This document shows, piece by piece, positions 1 to 11,959 of a DNA stretch of 64,000 bases (positions are counted from its first letter, which is position 1; every line of letters starts with the position of its first letter). The notes under the pieces are model-generated. The model saw only the letters and a program-made list of their open reading frames with translations, had not been told where the DNA came from and ran no database searches. Source of the stretch: Pseudocercospora fijiensis CIRAD86 (Eukaryota > Ascomycota > Dothideomycetes > Mycosphaerellales > Mycosphaerellaceae); NCBI RefSeq assembly GCF_000340215.1, contig NW_006921557.1:62001-126000 (forward strand), given 5' to 3'. The position numbers and the translations under genes are program-made.

Positions 1-610
1 CGATATCGACGCTAAAGTCGCTAGTTAAGTAAGCGATAAAGTCGACGAAAAAGTCGACTATAGCCCTACTTAAGTAACGCCGACCGACGAATAGCGCGAA
101 CTCTAGAATAAACTTAGCGACCGCGTCCGAAGCGATATTACCGAGATAGAAGAACTAGAACTATATCCTCTTATTTCCTAGTTATTACTCTTCCTATTCT
201 AGTATCTAATTAGTAGTCGTCGGTTCTACTCCCTACTCCTTAGCTACCTCGCCCTTTATATGGTATAACTATATTCGAGCGTATAGCGGGAACCGAACGA
301 CTTTAATTACTATCTCTTCGCTATTATTTAGATAGGGCAACTCCTCGTATTTAACTACTCCTAGTATTATAACTAGGGCTTCGACCGCGACGACGAAGTT
401 TTAGAAACTATTAAGTATAAGATAGAGTTACTCTTTACGCGAGAGACCGCTATCCGAGAAATTGTCCGCTAGCGTAGTACCCTCTTCGCCTTTACTAGCA
501 ACTGTATATCGACTAGTTAGGCTATCTAGACTGCCGACGGTAAATCCGTTTAATTTAGGGACGTCGTACTACGAGTTATAGACCTAACTACCCTACTCGA
601 GTATTGCTAT
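1..610 (+). pseudogene. Telomere-linked RecQ-like helicase, internal fragment (copy C)
   Basis: This stretch aligns without net gaps to 19408-20017 of copy A (constant offset 19407), so it is an internal piece of the same gene. It covers part of the region N-terminal to the helicase domain. It reads through several TAG/TAA codons at former Gln or Trp positions, as expected after RIP. Differences from copy A that I checked are mostly CA to TA or TG to TA. Homology stops abruptly after base 610, where an unrelated repeat block begins, so the gene is interrupted or rearranged there. The 5' side lies outside the window. Function can only be inherited from the family: fungal TLH genes sit next to telomeres and encode RecQ-type DNA helicases. 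This fragment has no helicase motif. Confidence 0.8.
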
Positions 611-780
611 TCTACTAGTAAAAATCGGGCTTAGGGCTAGTATAAAAAGTCACTAAACTTAAGTAATTAGTATAGTTCTAGAAGGGTTATAGGTCCTAAA
701 CGACGGCTAGAATAGTCTAGTATTTAATAGGGCCTCGCTACGTCGCTGTCGCTATTATTTATTTTAGGCTTTCTCGGGCT

Positions 781-906
781 AGGGCTGCTAAGCGTTATAC
801 TAGGGTTGCTAAGCGTTACACTAGGGTTGCCAAGCGTTACACTAGGGCTGCTAAGCGTTACACTAGGGCTGCTAAGCGTTACACTAGGGCTGCTAAGCGT
901 TACACT
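781..906. repeat. 21-bp tandem repeat, six copies
   Basis: Unit AGGGCTGCTAAGCGTTACACT repeats six times head to tail. The copies differ only at C/T positions, again consistent with RIP. Single or paired units recur near 1050, 1740, 1905, 2240-2320 and 2470. Confidence 0.9.
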
Positions 907-3081
907 TGCCTAGAAGTATTTTTAATAAATTAATAAAAATACTAGGGCGGTTTCTACGTATTATACTCGATATAATAGGCCTAGAACTACGACTTAGAAG
1001 TAGTATACTAGTAGTAATAGGGGTTAGGGGGGTCCTACTACTATATAGGGTAGCTAAGCGTTACACTCGGGCTGCCAAGCGTTACACTTGCCTAGAAGTA
1101 TTTTTAATAAATTAATAAAAATACTAGGCCGACTTCTACGTATTATACTCGATATATTAGGCCTAGAACTACGACTTAGAAGTATTCTACTAGTAATAAT
1201 AAGGGTTCTAAGTGTAGGGTCTTATAAAAATTAGGTAGAAATTCAAAGGAATTTTCATTAAATCTCTAGGTAGGTAAATAAATTATATCGAGTACTATAG
1301 ATTTATTCTAACGGTCTAGCTATCGAATAAGTAGTATAAAATAGTAGTAATTATATTTTTAGTCCTAAGTAATAATAAAAATTAGCTAAAAATTCAAGGC
1401 AACTAGAATAAAATATCTAAGTAAGTAAATAAATCGTAGCAAATTTCTACTAACTGTCTACGATATTTTAGCGGCTAAATAGCTAGTATAGGGTTAGGGT
1501 TCGATTTAATTAGGGTAATATAGTGTAGTATTAGGGCTATTATACCCTGATCTTTTATAGAAACTTACTCTACTAGTAAAAATCGGGCTTAAGGCTAGTA
1601 TAAAACGTTACTAAATTTAAGTAATCAGTATAGTTCTAGTAGGGTTATAGGTCCTAAACGACGGCTAGAATAGTCTAGTTCTTAATAGGGCCTCGCTAGG
1701 TCGTCGTCGCTATTATTTGTTTTCGGGTTTCTCGGACTAGGGCTACTAAGCGTTATACTTGCCTATAAGTATTTTTAATAAATTAATAAAAATACTAGGA
1801 CGATTTCTACGTATTATACTCGATATATTAGGCCTAGAACTACGACTTGAAAGTAGTATACTAGTAGTAATAGGGGGTAGGGGGGTCCTACTACTATATA
1901 GGGTAGCTAAGCGTTACACTTAGGCTACTAAGTGTTACACTTGCCTAGAAGTATATTTAATAAATTAATAAAAATACTAGGCCGACTTCTACGTATTATA
2001 CTCGATATATTAGGCCTAGAACTACGACTTATAAGTAGTATACTAGTCCTAATAAGGGTTATAAGTAATCTACTAGTAAAAATCGGGCTTAGGGCTAGTA
2101 TAAAAAGTCACTGAATTTAAGTAATTAGTATAGTTCTAGAAGGGTTATAGGTCCTAAACGACGGCTAGAATAGTCTAGTATTTAATAGGGCCTTGCTACG
2201 TCGCCGTCGCTATTATTTGTTTTAGGGTTTCTCGGGCTAGGGCTGCCAAGCGTTATACTAGGGTTGCTAAGCGTTATACTAGGGCTGCCAAGCGTTACAC
2301 TAGGGCTGCTAAGCGTTACACTTACCTATAAGTATTTTTAATAAATTAATAAAAATACTAGGACGGTTTCTATATATTATACTCGATATATTAGGCGTAG
2401 AACTGCGACTTAGAAGTAGTATACTAGTCGTAATAAGGGGTATAAGGGTCCTACTAATATATAGGGTAGCTAAGCGTTACACTCGGGCTACTAAGCGTTA
2501 TACTTGCCTAGAAGTATTTTTAATAAATTAATAAAAATACTAGGCCGACTTCTACGTATTATACTCGATATATTAGGCCTAGAACTACGACTTAGAAGTA
2601 TTCTGCTAGGAATAATAAGGGTTCTAAGTGTAGGGTCTTATAAAAATTAGGTAGAAATTTAAAGGAATTTTCATTAAATCTCTAAGTAGGTAAATAAATT
2701 ATATCGAGTACTATAGATTTATTCTAACGGTCTAGCTATCGAATAAGTAGTATAAAATAGTAGTACTAATATTTTTAGTCCTAAGTACTAATAAAAATTA
2801 GCTAAAAATTCAAGGCAACTAGAATAAAATATCTAAGTAAGTAAATAAATCGTAGTAAATTTCTACTAACTATCTACGATATTTTAGCCGCTAAATAGCT
2901 AGTATAGGGTTAGGGTTCGATTTAATTAGGGTAATATAGTATAGTATTAGGGCTATTATACCCTTATCTTTTATAGAAACTTACTATCTAAGCTATATAA
3001 AACGATTCTATAGACGGCTCTATCGACGTATTTCGTCGAGACCGTCCCTCGGAAATACCCTAGTCCGCTTAGTTAGCACGA

Positions 3082-3097
3082 TAGGGTTAGGGTTAGG
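3082..3097 (+). repeat. Interstitial telomere-like tract
   Basis: TAGGGTTAGGGTTAGG holds two and a half copies of TTAGGG, the usual fungal telomere unit. Shorter TTAGGGTT pieces occur near 1492, 2908 and 3287. Together with the telomere-linked helicase copies this supports a subtelomeric origin, but such short tracts can arise by chance. Confidence 0.5.
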
Positions 3098-3333
3098 CAT
3101 AGTAGTAGTAGGTTATTAGTTTTGAATATTTAATTCGATTACTAAGTAGTATAAAATAGTAGCGATTTATTTAAGTACGTAGCATATTTTTAATATTCGA
3201 ATAAAAATACTATAGAATTTTCTAGGACAGATTCTACTAGTAAAAATCGGGCTTAGGGCTAGTATAAAAAGTCACTATAGGGCACTTTAGGGTTAGGATT
3301 AGGCGTATAGCGGGCGTGTAGTAGGGCGCCGGC

Positions 3334-4021
3334 GTCGGGCTAATTAGCTATAACTAGCGATACGGTAAGGGCCGCGGGCTAATTAGCTATAACTAGCGAT
3401 AGGAACGCTCGCCCTCGCGCGCGACGTCGACGAGCCCTATTTACTATTTATCGCCTCCCTTATAGAACTATTCTCTATTTATTCGATATTATAATATCGA
3501 AGGCATAAAAGAATATATTCTCGCGCCTGCTCGTAGGCCGCCTATATGTATTGCGAGCTAAATAAGAAGGCGGTCGCATTCTTAGTCGTATCTCGACTAC
3601 GCCCGCGTCGGGCTAATTAGCTATAACTAGCGATACGGCAAGGGCCGCGGGCTAATTAGCTATAACTAGCGATAGGAACGCTCGCCCTCGCGCGCGACGT
3701 CGACGAGCCCTATTTACTATTTATCGCCTCCCTTATAGAACTATTCTCTATTTATTCGATATTATAATATCGAAGGTATAAAAGAATATATTCTCGCGCC
3801 TACTCGTAGGCCGCCTACGTATATTACGAGCTAAATAAGAAGGCGGTCGCATTCTTAGTTATATCTCGACTACGCCCGCGTCGGGCTAATTAGCTATAAC
3901 TAGCGATACGGTAAGGGCCGCGGGCTAATTAGCTATAACTAGCGATAGGAACGCTCGCCCTCGCGCGCGACGTCGACTAGCCCTATTTACTATTTATCGC
4001 CTCCCTTATAGAACTATTCTC
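3334..4021. repeat. 273-bp tandem repeat, about 2.5 copies
   Basis: Units start at 3334, 3607 and 3880, exactly 273 bp apart; the third is cut at about 4021. Each unit itself contains two copies of GGGCTAATTAGCTATAACTA separated by about 40 bp. The end of the unit (about 3566-3606 plus the start of the next) reappears in diverged form at about 5330-5425, on the far side of the SF1 helicase relic. No function is visible. Confidence 0.9.
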
Positions 4022-5250
4022 TTAGAGCACTCTCTACGAGCTATACCGCGAAGATGCCCTCCGCGGCCTTCGCGAAGTAGTCTTAATAACTCGCTACACT
4101 CTATATGCCGCTAAGGACGTATTTAATAGCAAAGTTGGCATCTATACTAAGGTAAGTCTCGCCTTTACCCCTTTAACGCGCCGCCCGTTATATACTAACC
4201 TAAGTAGGTTTATATCTACGGCGCGACTTTGTCTATATATAGCTTCGCTGTCCGCGTTACTTTTAGTCTCCTCCGTACTAGTAAGAAAGTTCTATAGGAA
4301 CCGCGAAGATACCCTCCGCGGCCTTTACGAAGTAGTCTTAATAACTCGCTATACTCTATATACCGCTAAGGACGTATTTAATAGCAAAGTCGGCATCTAT
4401 ACGAAGGTTAGTCTCGCCTTTATCCCTTTAACGCGCCGCCCGTTATATACTAACCTAAGTAGGTTTATATCTACGGCGCGACTTTGTCTATACGTAGCTT
4501 CGCCGTCCGCGTTACTTTTAGTCTCCTCCGTACTAGTAAGAAAGTTCTATAGGAACAGTTAAAGCGCCTTATCGCCGGTAGCTTAGTCGTTCTTATACTA
4601 ATAAATAACAAGTTCGTATCTCGCGCTATTGTCGCTACTATTGCCGCTCGACTACTAGAGGGACTTTAGTAGAATCTACCTAAGCTTAATCTCGCCTTTA
4701 CCCGTCCCGAGGAGTTAGAGCTAGATCCTACTATAGAATATCTTATAGTAGAGGACCGTAGCGGACTTTTCGAAGCTAATCGGCATACCTTGCTTAGCCT
4801 TTAGCGTATAATACGCGAGGGTTTCCCCTTATTAGAGCACCTCGTTAGTATATAGCCTTATATTTCGGCGCCTAAGTATTTTAAAGTACAGCCGAAGCGA
4901 GATCTAAGCTCTATCCTAGTTAATAACTCTAACGAGAGCTTCGAGAATGTTAATATAGTTAAGTACTAGCCTTCTAAGCCTAATAGTACTCTAGACGCCT
5001 CCTAACTAGAAGCGCTCCGTCGTATTCTAACGGCGCGTCTTGCTATTATTTAAGGCCTACCCGGTACTAGTAAGACCTATGTCTCTATATAAGCTATTAA
5101 AGTAATACTCGAGAACTAGAATAAGGGAGATCTACTAATAATTATCGCTTGTTAGACTAACTACGCTATCGACTAGTTTTTACGTTATATCGCTATATTC
5201 GAGGAAGAATTTATACGTCTCGGTAGTCGTAGTAAGGACAAGGATATCGT
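4022..5250 (+). pseudogene. UPF1/NFX1-like superfamily 1 helicase, fragment
   Basis: Read through TAG/TAA stops, 4556-5250 gives a typical SF1 helicase N-terminal core. It has a Walker A loop at 5054-5080 (GLPGTSKTY, where the family has GPPGTGKTY) followed by IIIACQTNYAIDQ and FIRLGSRSKD. This motif order matches the fungal NFX1-type zinc-finger/UPF1-like helicases. The family unwinds RNA or DNA using ATP; here the Walker A Pro and Gly are changed by CA to TA and TG to TA. The part at 4022-4555 carries a 255-bp in-frame duplication and a possible intron (GTAAG near 4144, CTAAC then TAG near 4200). The gene ends in a hairpin duplication at 5251, so motifs III-VI are missing. It is a dead fragment. 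The family is fairly certain, the subfamily less so. Confidence 0.7.
4046..4555 (+). repeat. 255-bp tandem duplication inside the helicase relic
   Basis: Two copies, 4046-4300 and 4301-4555. 255 is 85 codons, so the duplication kept the frame. The copies differ mainly by C/T. Confidence 0.9.
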
Positions 5251-5324
5251 TAAGCCGCTTCGTTAGGATACGACGAAGCGCTTCTAGTTAGTAAGCCGCT
5301 TCGCTAGGATACGACGAAGCGCTT
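5251..5324. repeat. Duplicated 33-bp hairpin
   Basis: Two copies (5251-5283 and 5292-5324) of a sequence that folds back on itself with stems CGCTTCGT / ACGAAGCG. They mark the point where the helicase frame is lost. Confidence 0.75.
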
Positions 5325-5792
5325 AAGAAACATTAAAGCAAGAAGGCGTTCGTATTCTAAGTCGTATCTCGACCGCGCCTACGTCTAGCTAATTAGCTAT
5401 AACTAGCGATACGGCCCTCGCTCCGTTAGAACGTAACGGAGCGCTTCCGGTTAAGAAATATACGGGGTACGCATTCCCCTACCCCTTACCCTCCGGTTCT
5501 ATAAGTAGGGATTTACCTATCTTCTTAGCTATACTTTTAGTCTTATATTAAGTATACGAGGTACCCTTTCCCGAAATCTAGCTAACCTGTCTGCCCGATA
5601 TTAATTAAACATTATTAGAACCTAGCTAACTATCTAATTAAATAGCCTTCCTTCGCTATTACGGAAGGCTACTACGAACCTTACCCTATATCTCGTATTA
5701 CTCCGCCTATCGCCTAGCAAGGACTTTTACCTTTAATAATAGACCTACTAGTAATACTCTTTAGGTTTACTTATCCTACGGTCCGATAGAGG
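5325..5792. other. Non-coding spacer
   Basis: It starts with a diverged piece of the 273-bp repeat (to about 5425). It also contains two short hairpins: GCTCCGTT / AACGGAGC near 5421-5443, and CCTTCC...GGAAGG near 5648-5670. I see no convincing coding frame. Confidence 0.5.
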
Positions 5793-5863
5793 AACAACTT
5801 AAAACTTTTAGTACGTACCTAAAACGCCTAGTTTTAGGTACGTACCTAAAGTTTTAAGTTGTT
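5793..5863. repeat. Palindromic element, family I (copy 1)
   Basis: Two 33-bp arms match at 31 positions around a 5-bp centre. Each arm contains GTACGTACC, so the element is a palindrome of palindromes. It lies about 280 bp before the start of the long gene at 6140. Confidence 0.9.
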
Positions 5864-6870
5864 TATAGTGTCCTTTAATTGCTAGACTTTAGGTTTTGTA
5901 ACGTCTACGGGAAGGCCGTAGGTAGTATACGAACCTGCTTATACGTACTACTTTATACGTAAAATATACTACGCTACTATTCCTTGCTCTCTTATATATA
6001 AAATGTATCGCTAGAAAGGGGTAGCCCTTTCTAGTATTAGTAGTTTCCGCGAGATAGAACTACTACCTTCTCGAATTCTATACTTATTAGCGCGGCTTAT
6101 ATATAAGCTTTGCCCTCCGCTATTAACGGAATTAATACGATGCTGCCTAAAGGATAGCGTAAGCTACTCGGTACTAAAGAGGAAGAGCGGAAGAAGAAGG
6201 CCGAACGTACCGCGAGGAAGTTAGCGAGTACGGCTCTACGACGAGCCTAGAAGAAAGTATAGCAAGCCGAGTAAGACCTAGTCGTAGTATCTTCTTCGTC
6301 TACGCTGCTACTATATCTAGCCGCTATATCGTCTACCTCCTCGGCTACCTAACCTATCCCCTATATTAACCCTCTACTTTATAGCTAAATAGGCGTAGTA
6401 GATAGTTAAACACTCTAGAGTTAGCACTATTCGGCTAGTTAGGGACGGCTACTTCTCCTAGTACTACGACTACTACCGCTCTCTTTATAGATAGCGCCGC
6501 GTATAAATACTAGAGATAGGCTATAGCTCCTCGCTACCTATATTAACTAGCTCGAGATCGACGATGTTATCGCAGTAGTCGATTAATTTACTAGAGCTAA
6601 CGCCGCTAGCTCTGCTCTAAGGGATAGTACTTCTACGTCTATCGTTTAATAATCGATCGTATAAGCTATCCCTACCTACGACTAGCCTCGGTTAGCTATT
6701 CGGCGGGCTCCTCTACGTCCCCTTCTCCCTAAAATAGATAGTACTTAACTAGTATACCTATCTAATACTCTCCCTTCGTATATAGGTCCTCTTACCCTAT
6801 ATAGAATAGTTTACCGCCCCGCTCCGATAGCTACTAGACCCCCTTCGTCCGCTATAGTATAATCCCTACT

Positions 6871-7200
6871 AGCGCTAGCTTCAATACTAGCGATACCTCC
6901 CGCGCTAGCTTCTATACTAGCGATACCTCCCGCGCTAGCTTCTATACTAGCGATACCTCCCGCGCTAGCTTCTATACTAGCGATATCTCCCGCGCTAGCT
7001 TCTATACTAGCGATACCTCCCGCGCTAGCTTCTATACTAGCGATACCTCCCGCGCTAGCTTCTATACTAGCGATACCTCCCGCGCTAGCTTCTATACTAG
7101 CGATACCTCCCTAGCTAGCTTCTATACTAGCGATACCTTCCGCGCTAGCTTCTATACTAGCGACGCCTTCCTAGCTAGCTTCTATACTAGCGACGCCGCC
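6871..7200 (+). repeat. 30-bp coding minisatellite, 11 units
   Basis: Eleven exact-length 30-bp units, each about CGCGCTAGCTTCTATACTAG plus 10 bases. Thirty is a multiple of three, so the array encodes a 10-residue repeat inside the gene at 6140. The last units drift from CGATACCTCC towards CGACGCC. Confidence 0.95.
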
Positions 7201-7478
7201 TAAGCCTAACTCCTAAGGAAGCGTAGCTTATTCTTCCCTATTACTAGCTTCGAAGTCCGCTACTTAACCTACTTCGCCGACTCCTCGAAGAAGTCTCTCC
7301 TTCCCTCTTATTCTAGAGAGCCCCTCGTTACCTACGACGCCGCCTAAGCTAGACTCCTAAGTAAGCGTAGCTTATTCTCCCCTATTACTAGCTTCGAAGT
7401 CCGCTACTTAACCTACTTCGCCGACTTCTCGAAGAAGTCTCTCCTTCCCTCCTATTCTAGAGAGCCCCTCGTTACCTA
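7191..7478 (+). repeat. 144-bp in-frame tandem duplication
   Basis: Copies begin at 7191 and 7335. Each is 48 codons of Ser/Pro-rich sequence directly after the 30-bp array. Confidence 0.9.
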
Positions 7479-10400
7479 CTTTAAGAGACGGGACGAATTA
7501 ACTACTAGCCTCGGTACGGCGTAGTCGACCGATCGCAAGTACGAGTATATCTAAGTCTAATTCTAGAGATAGTATTCCTAGCCCTAGCTTAAGGCGAAGC
7601 CTATCTAGATTAAGAGATAGTATTACTAGGTCTAATTTAAGAGAGAGCTTATAAAGGCCTCGTCCTAGAGCTTACCTATCGTAGCTATAACGCGGGCTCC
7701 TACTACGTATCTAGCTAAATCCTAGAGGGCGTAACCCGTACCCTACCTTACTAGAACCCCTACTACCGCTACGACCTACGCTACCGCGAGGTCGGTAGAG
7801 TCGAGACGATAATAGCGACGTTACGCTCGAAAGCTCGCGAGTACCTTCGGTAACTAGTAGTTTAATCTAATCGGATTTAAGTAGTTCTTTAAGTAGCGAC
7901 GCTAGGGTTAATTCCGACGAGGAACTAGATAACCTACCTATTATATCGACCCCTTATAGTCGGATAGTACTTTACTAAGCGCTCGCCGTAGATAGTTACT
8001 CTTATAAGTATTCCTAAGACTAGGATACGGACGCGGAAGAAGAGGAGCCGATACTACCTAAAGTTATACTCGTAGAATTTGTTAGTAAGGGCACTACCGC
8101 TACCTTCGCCTAAAGTTAACTTTACTAGCTCCTAGATATACTTACGTACGTCGTAGAGTATAGTAAGCTCCCGACGTATATATATAAGTAGCTCCGAGGC
8201 GTCGACTAGCGTAAACTCCTCGCCGGGTAGGTTAACGGGATACCTTCTACGGTCCTATTACTCGAGAAGTCGTGCCTTATATCTACTAATTAGCTATTTT
8301 ATATTACTCGATACTAGGATATTAACGTACTTCTCCTCCCTATAACCTTACTTACGACCTATAGAGCCGGTATTCGGTTGTTCTATACGCCTCGCTTTAT
8401 AAAGACTATTACTTACGAGTAGTATATACTAGTAGGCCGCTCTCCGATACGATCCGAACGCTATAAGTATATACGGATCGCGACTAGACTCGATGCTTCT
8501 AGATTTAATACGTACCTCTTCTTCCCTAACCTTCTACTCTTTAAAGCGAATCGAAATCGGAAGATCGACCGGCAACGTCGCTATTATATAAACAAGCGTA
8601 AATAGGCTTACTTTATTAATACTATCCTTATTCCTACGCTTCGCGATACTTATCCTTCTCGAGTACTCGTATATTATCCCCTATCCTTCTAGTAAGTATA
8701 TAATCGCGTATACGCTCGATAGAAACAAGGCGTAGAAGGCAATAATCGTAACGTTAGTAAAATCTCTTACGATATTATAGATCCGCTACCGGCAAATTAA
8801 GACCCTATAGTCGATATAGCTATACTACGACTATATTGTTTATAGTAGGGTATCGAACGTCGGTTATATCGAGACTTAGATATATATTAGCGGCGTATAG
8901 AACTAGTTATTATATAGTATAGGACTAAAATCCGTCTAGAGGTATAGACTCCCCTAGAGCTTAAAGAACTCCTCGATTAGTCCCTCGAGCGCTAGTTTAA
9001 CCCTATATATCGTAATATAGACCGCGCTTAGTTCGACCTCGCGTAGAAAGATATCCCTACTAGACTAGTAGTCGAAGACGTAGTAGTATCTCCGCTTATC
9101 GCCCTTTACCGGATAGCCTATAGTATTGCGAAGACTAGCGGCCTTAATATCGAGTATCCTTAAGTATACTAGTAGTTCGGTATATAAGAGGCTTATAGTA
9201 TCCGAGGTAAACTACTCCGTAAGTCCGTAGAGCGGCTTAGTAGTATCGGCTTCTTCTAAGGATATAATATATCGAAGGATCTCTTCGCGTCTATTAACCG
9301 AATAGTAGAACCTATTTTTAGTTAGTTAATACTACCGCTTCTTATATTCTCCTAGTCTACTATCGACTAGGTAGCCGCCGTTACTTCCCTTATTACCCGA
9401 GATACTATATTTCGCCGAGCTCGTATCTTAGACGCCTTTAAAGCGGAAATTATATAGGCGTATAATACGCTAGATAGCTACGCCTCGAGTACCGTTCCCT
9501 TTAGCGTACGAGGAGAGGTTCGTACTTACTAGGACCTGCTCTATTAGCCTAATCTACCTATAACTCGCCTAAGCCTAACCGAGAGAGTAGATAGGCGTTG
9601 TACTTACTAGCCTTTCTTCGTACTCGAGAGTAAGCACGTCGTCGACTTTATACGTTTATAGTTAAACCGCTAGCTCTTTGCAATATATATAGTCCTTTCG
9701 TAAAGGTCCGTTAACGTAGGCGTAAATACCGCCTAACTCGATCGTATAACCTACGCTGTTAAGGAAGCCTCTACGTCGGCAATACTTAATATACTATTCG
9801 ACTTACTAACTACGACCTATAATAGTAGTTCCTTTAGTATAAAGTATAGACTCTCTCGTAATCGTTACGACCGGTTAGGTACGGGCGATAGAGAGTAGAA
9901 AGGAAGTCGTTAGGGTTTAAATATTATAGCAAGCCTCCGTACTACGTACGCCGCCTAGCTCCTAGCCGATCTCTTTAACTAGGTTTAACTACGCTTCTAT
10001 ACTGCCGCGCTCTAGTAGACCGCCTATACTACCGACTTCCTCCGTAGCTAGCTCTAAGCTACCGGTTCGGGAAGGCTAGAGTAAGCTTTCTATAGCTACG
10101 TAAAAGAGACGATCGACTAACTCGTTACTACCTACTAAACGTATCGAGTAGCGTATAGGGAGCGTAAGGATAACGATTCGGAAGAGGATAACAACTCGGA
10201 TTAGTACGTAGGTATCGTTAAACAGGCGCTTTAGCGATTAAGCTAGGTATATAGATACCGCTATACTAGCTATATACTTCGTATACTCTTAAAGCCCGAT
10301 AAACGTCTAGGGGATTAGGTATAGTTACGCTGCTTCTTCTTAGAGGAAGTTACCGATAAAAAGAGAGCCGGTCTCTATAGCTTTTCGTACGACCTCGTAT

Positions 10401-11171
10401 ATCGGATAACGGGCGGGAGACCTAATATTATCGTCGCCCGGGGCGGTAGTAGTAACGCTATAGAAGGCGGCTTTACCTTATTTACCGCTATCTAGCAAAC
10501 CCGCCTTTAGCTACTCTTTAACTAGGACGACGGTTTTCGCCGTAATAGCTAGGAACGCCGACTATAGCGTAGGTAGGCGAGGTACTATTTCGATATACTC
10601 GCCTTACTTAGTCGGGATTACCTAAACATTACGTAATAGTTTAAGCGCAGTATAGGGCGTTATATAATAAATTAGATACGTATCCTCCTAGTATACGATA
10701 AAAGCAAAATCTATTAAGCCGTTCGATAGAAGAAAATACCCGGTACTACTAGTTAATACTAGGTAAAGTAGGTAGCCGCCGTCCTAGTTAGCGCGAGTAA
10801 CCTTATCTAGAATAGCACTATCCTATAGTATTAGTCGCTCGTTAGTACCGTAAATAAGAAGAACTAACTTTATATAATATACCGCTATACTCCTAATCTG
10901 CTCCGTAATTAAGGATAGTAGAGGATTAGCGAAGATCTTATTAACTACTTTATAGCGATGCGACAGATTTAGCGACTAAGAGGGCTAGATAACAGTAACT
11001 CTACGTCTGCCGACGACGACGATAACGACGAGTAGATTCTGTCGCAAAATAGTAAGGTAAGGCTAGCCGAATACTAGGTATAGCTACCGCTTAATACGGC
11101 TACTAGATAGCGCCGATAATAGCAAAAACTTCGGGCGTACGCCTAAAACCGTAGTTATACAATAAGTATAT

Positions 11172-11244
11172 ATAAATAAAGAAACTTTAGGTACGTACCT
11201 ATTTAATACGTAGAATAGGTATATACCTAAAGTTCCTTTATTTA
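11172..11244. repeat. Palindromic element, family I (copy 2)
   Basis: 31-bp arms (11172-11202 and 11214-11244) match except for RIP-type differences, with an 11-bp loop. The core is AAACTTTAGGTACGTACCTA. The left arm overlaps the stop codon of the long gene. Confidence 0.9.
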
Positions 11245-11950
11245 CATATAGTCTCTATAACATTTAATCGTATAGTTAAATAAGTAGATGTAGGCCGGTT
11301 AACTGAGTAGATAGCGCTTAAATAAGATTAAATAGCGAGCGACTAGCGTAGTACTAAATAAACAGATAGCCTGTTATATATAATAGCGTATAATCTAGGT
11401 TTATTACTTTGTCGACTTTACTAGACTAGCGTCGAGAATAGTAGGATTCTATTACACTATTATTGTTCTATATGCTTAGAATAACAAAATTGCTATATAG
11501 TACTAACCTCTCTTTATTCGGAAGCTATACTATACTATTAGAGATAGAGCCTCGTAGTATAGGTAGAAATCTCGACCTATAAAGTCGGAAATTAGCATCT
11601 TAGAAGAGGCGTTCTCTACTACTATATATAGCGATCTATATTCACTCGGAGCTATAGAACACCGCTAGATATTCTATTATACTATCTACTTAATATATAG
11701 ATTACTATAGCTCTTAACCCTTATATATACTATAGGGTTATCGAGGACGATAATAAGGTAGACTAACTTTATTTAATAGGTTCTAAATTCTTTATATAGT
11801 TAACTACTTAAGTAACGAAATTATTACGTAGTTATATAAGCTAGAAGGACTATAATTGATTGAATAAAGACGTTATTACTTATTTATATGCTTATATAAT
11901 TATTTATATAATTTAATGTTATAGAGACTATTTCTATAATCGTAGTATTA
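11245..11950. other. Spacer with no recognised feature
   Basis: AT-rich sequence without a credible frame on either strand and without clear repeats. Confidence 0.5.
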
Positions 11951-11959
11951 TATACCTAA

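Larger units (their letters stand above)
611..3300. repeat. Compound subtelomere-like repeat block
   Basis: A motif beginning TCTACTAGTAAAAATCGGGC recurs at 611, 1569, 2069 and 3233, so the block is about three diverged units of unequal length (about 960, 500 and 1160 bp). Units contain a 21-bp tandem array or single copies of it, an AT-rich hairpin (arms AGTATTTTTA / TAAAAATACT, seen for example near 910-945, 1105-1130 and 1770-1795), and short TTAGGG-like tracts. I see no coding frame; small ATG ORFs at 906-1115 and 1932-2114 lie inside repeats and are not genes. Confidence 0.8.
6140..11179 (+). pseudogene. Very long gene relic of unknown function (1,679 codons)
   Basis: One frame runs from ATG 6140 to TAA 11177-11179 with no frameshift that I can detect, broken only by TAG/TAA codons of the RIP type. 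The N-terminus (residues about 10-45) is rich in Lys, Glu and Arg and looks like a coiled coil. Residues about 245-355 are a 10-residue repeat (ALASxLAxPP), followed by a duplicated 48-residue Ser/Pro-rich segment. The middle and C-terminal parts are rich in Gln, Arg, Leu and Tyr, with an acidic Ser/Asp patch near residues 635-650 and a DDDDND run near residue 1635. I recognise no domain. Family I palindromes flank it closely (5793-5863 and 11172-11244); the second overlaps the stop. It could be a cargo gene of a mobile unit or a host gene. Confidence 0.65.

Noticed and set aside
906..2114. Two plus-strand ORFs (69 and 60 aa) in the left repeat block
   Set aside because: They lie within repeated, non-coding units and read through the AT hairpin.
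611..3300. True telomere end
   Set aside because: TTAGGG tracts are only two to three units long and lie inside other repeats.
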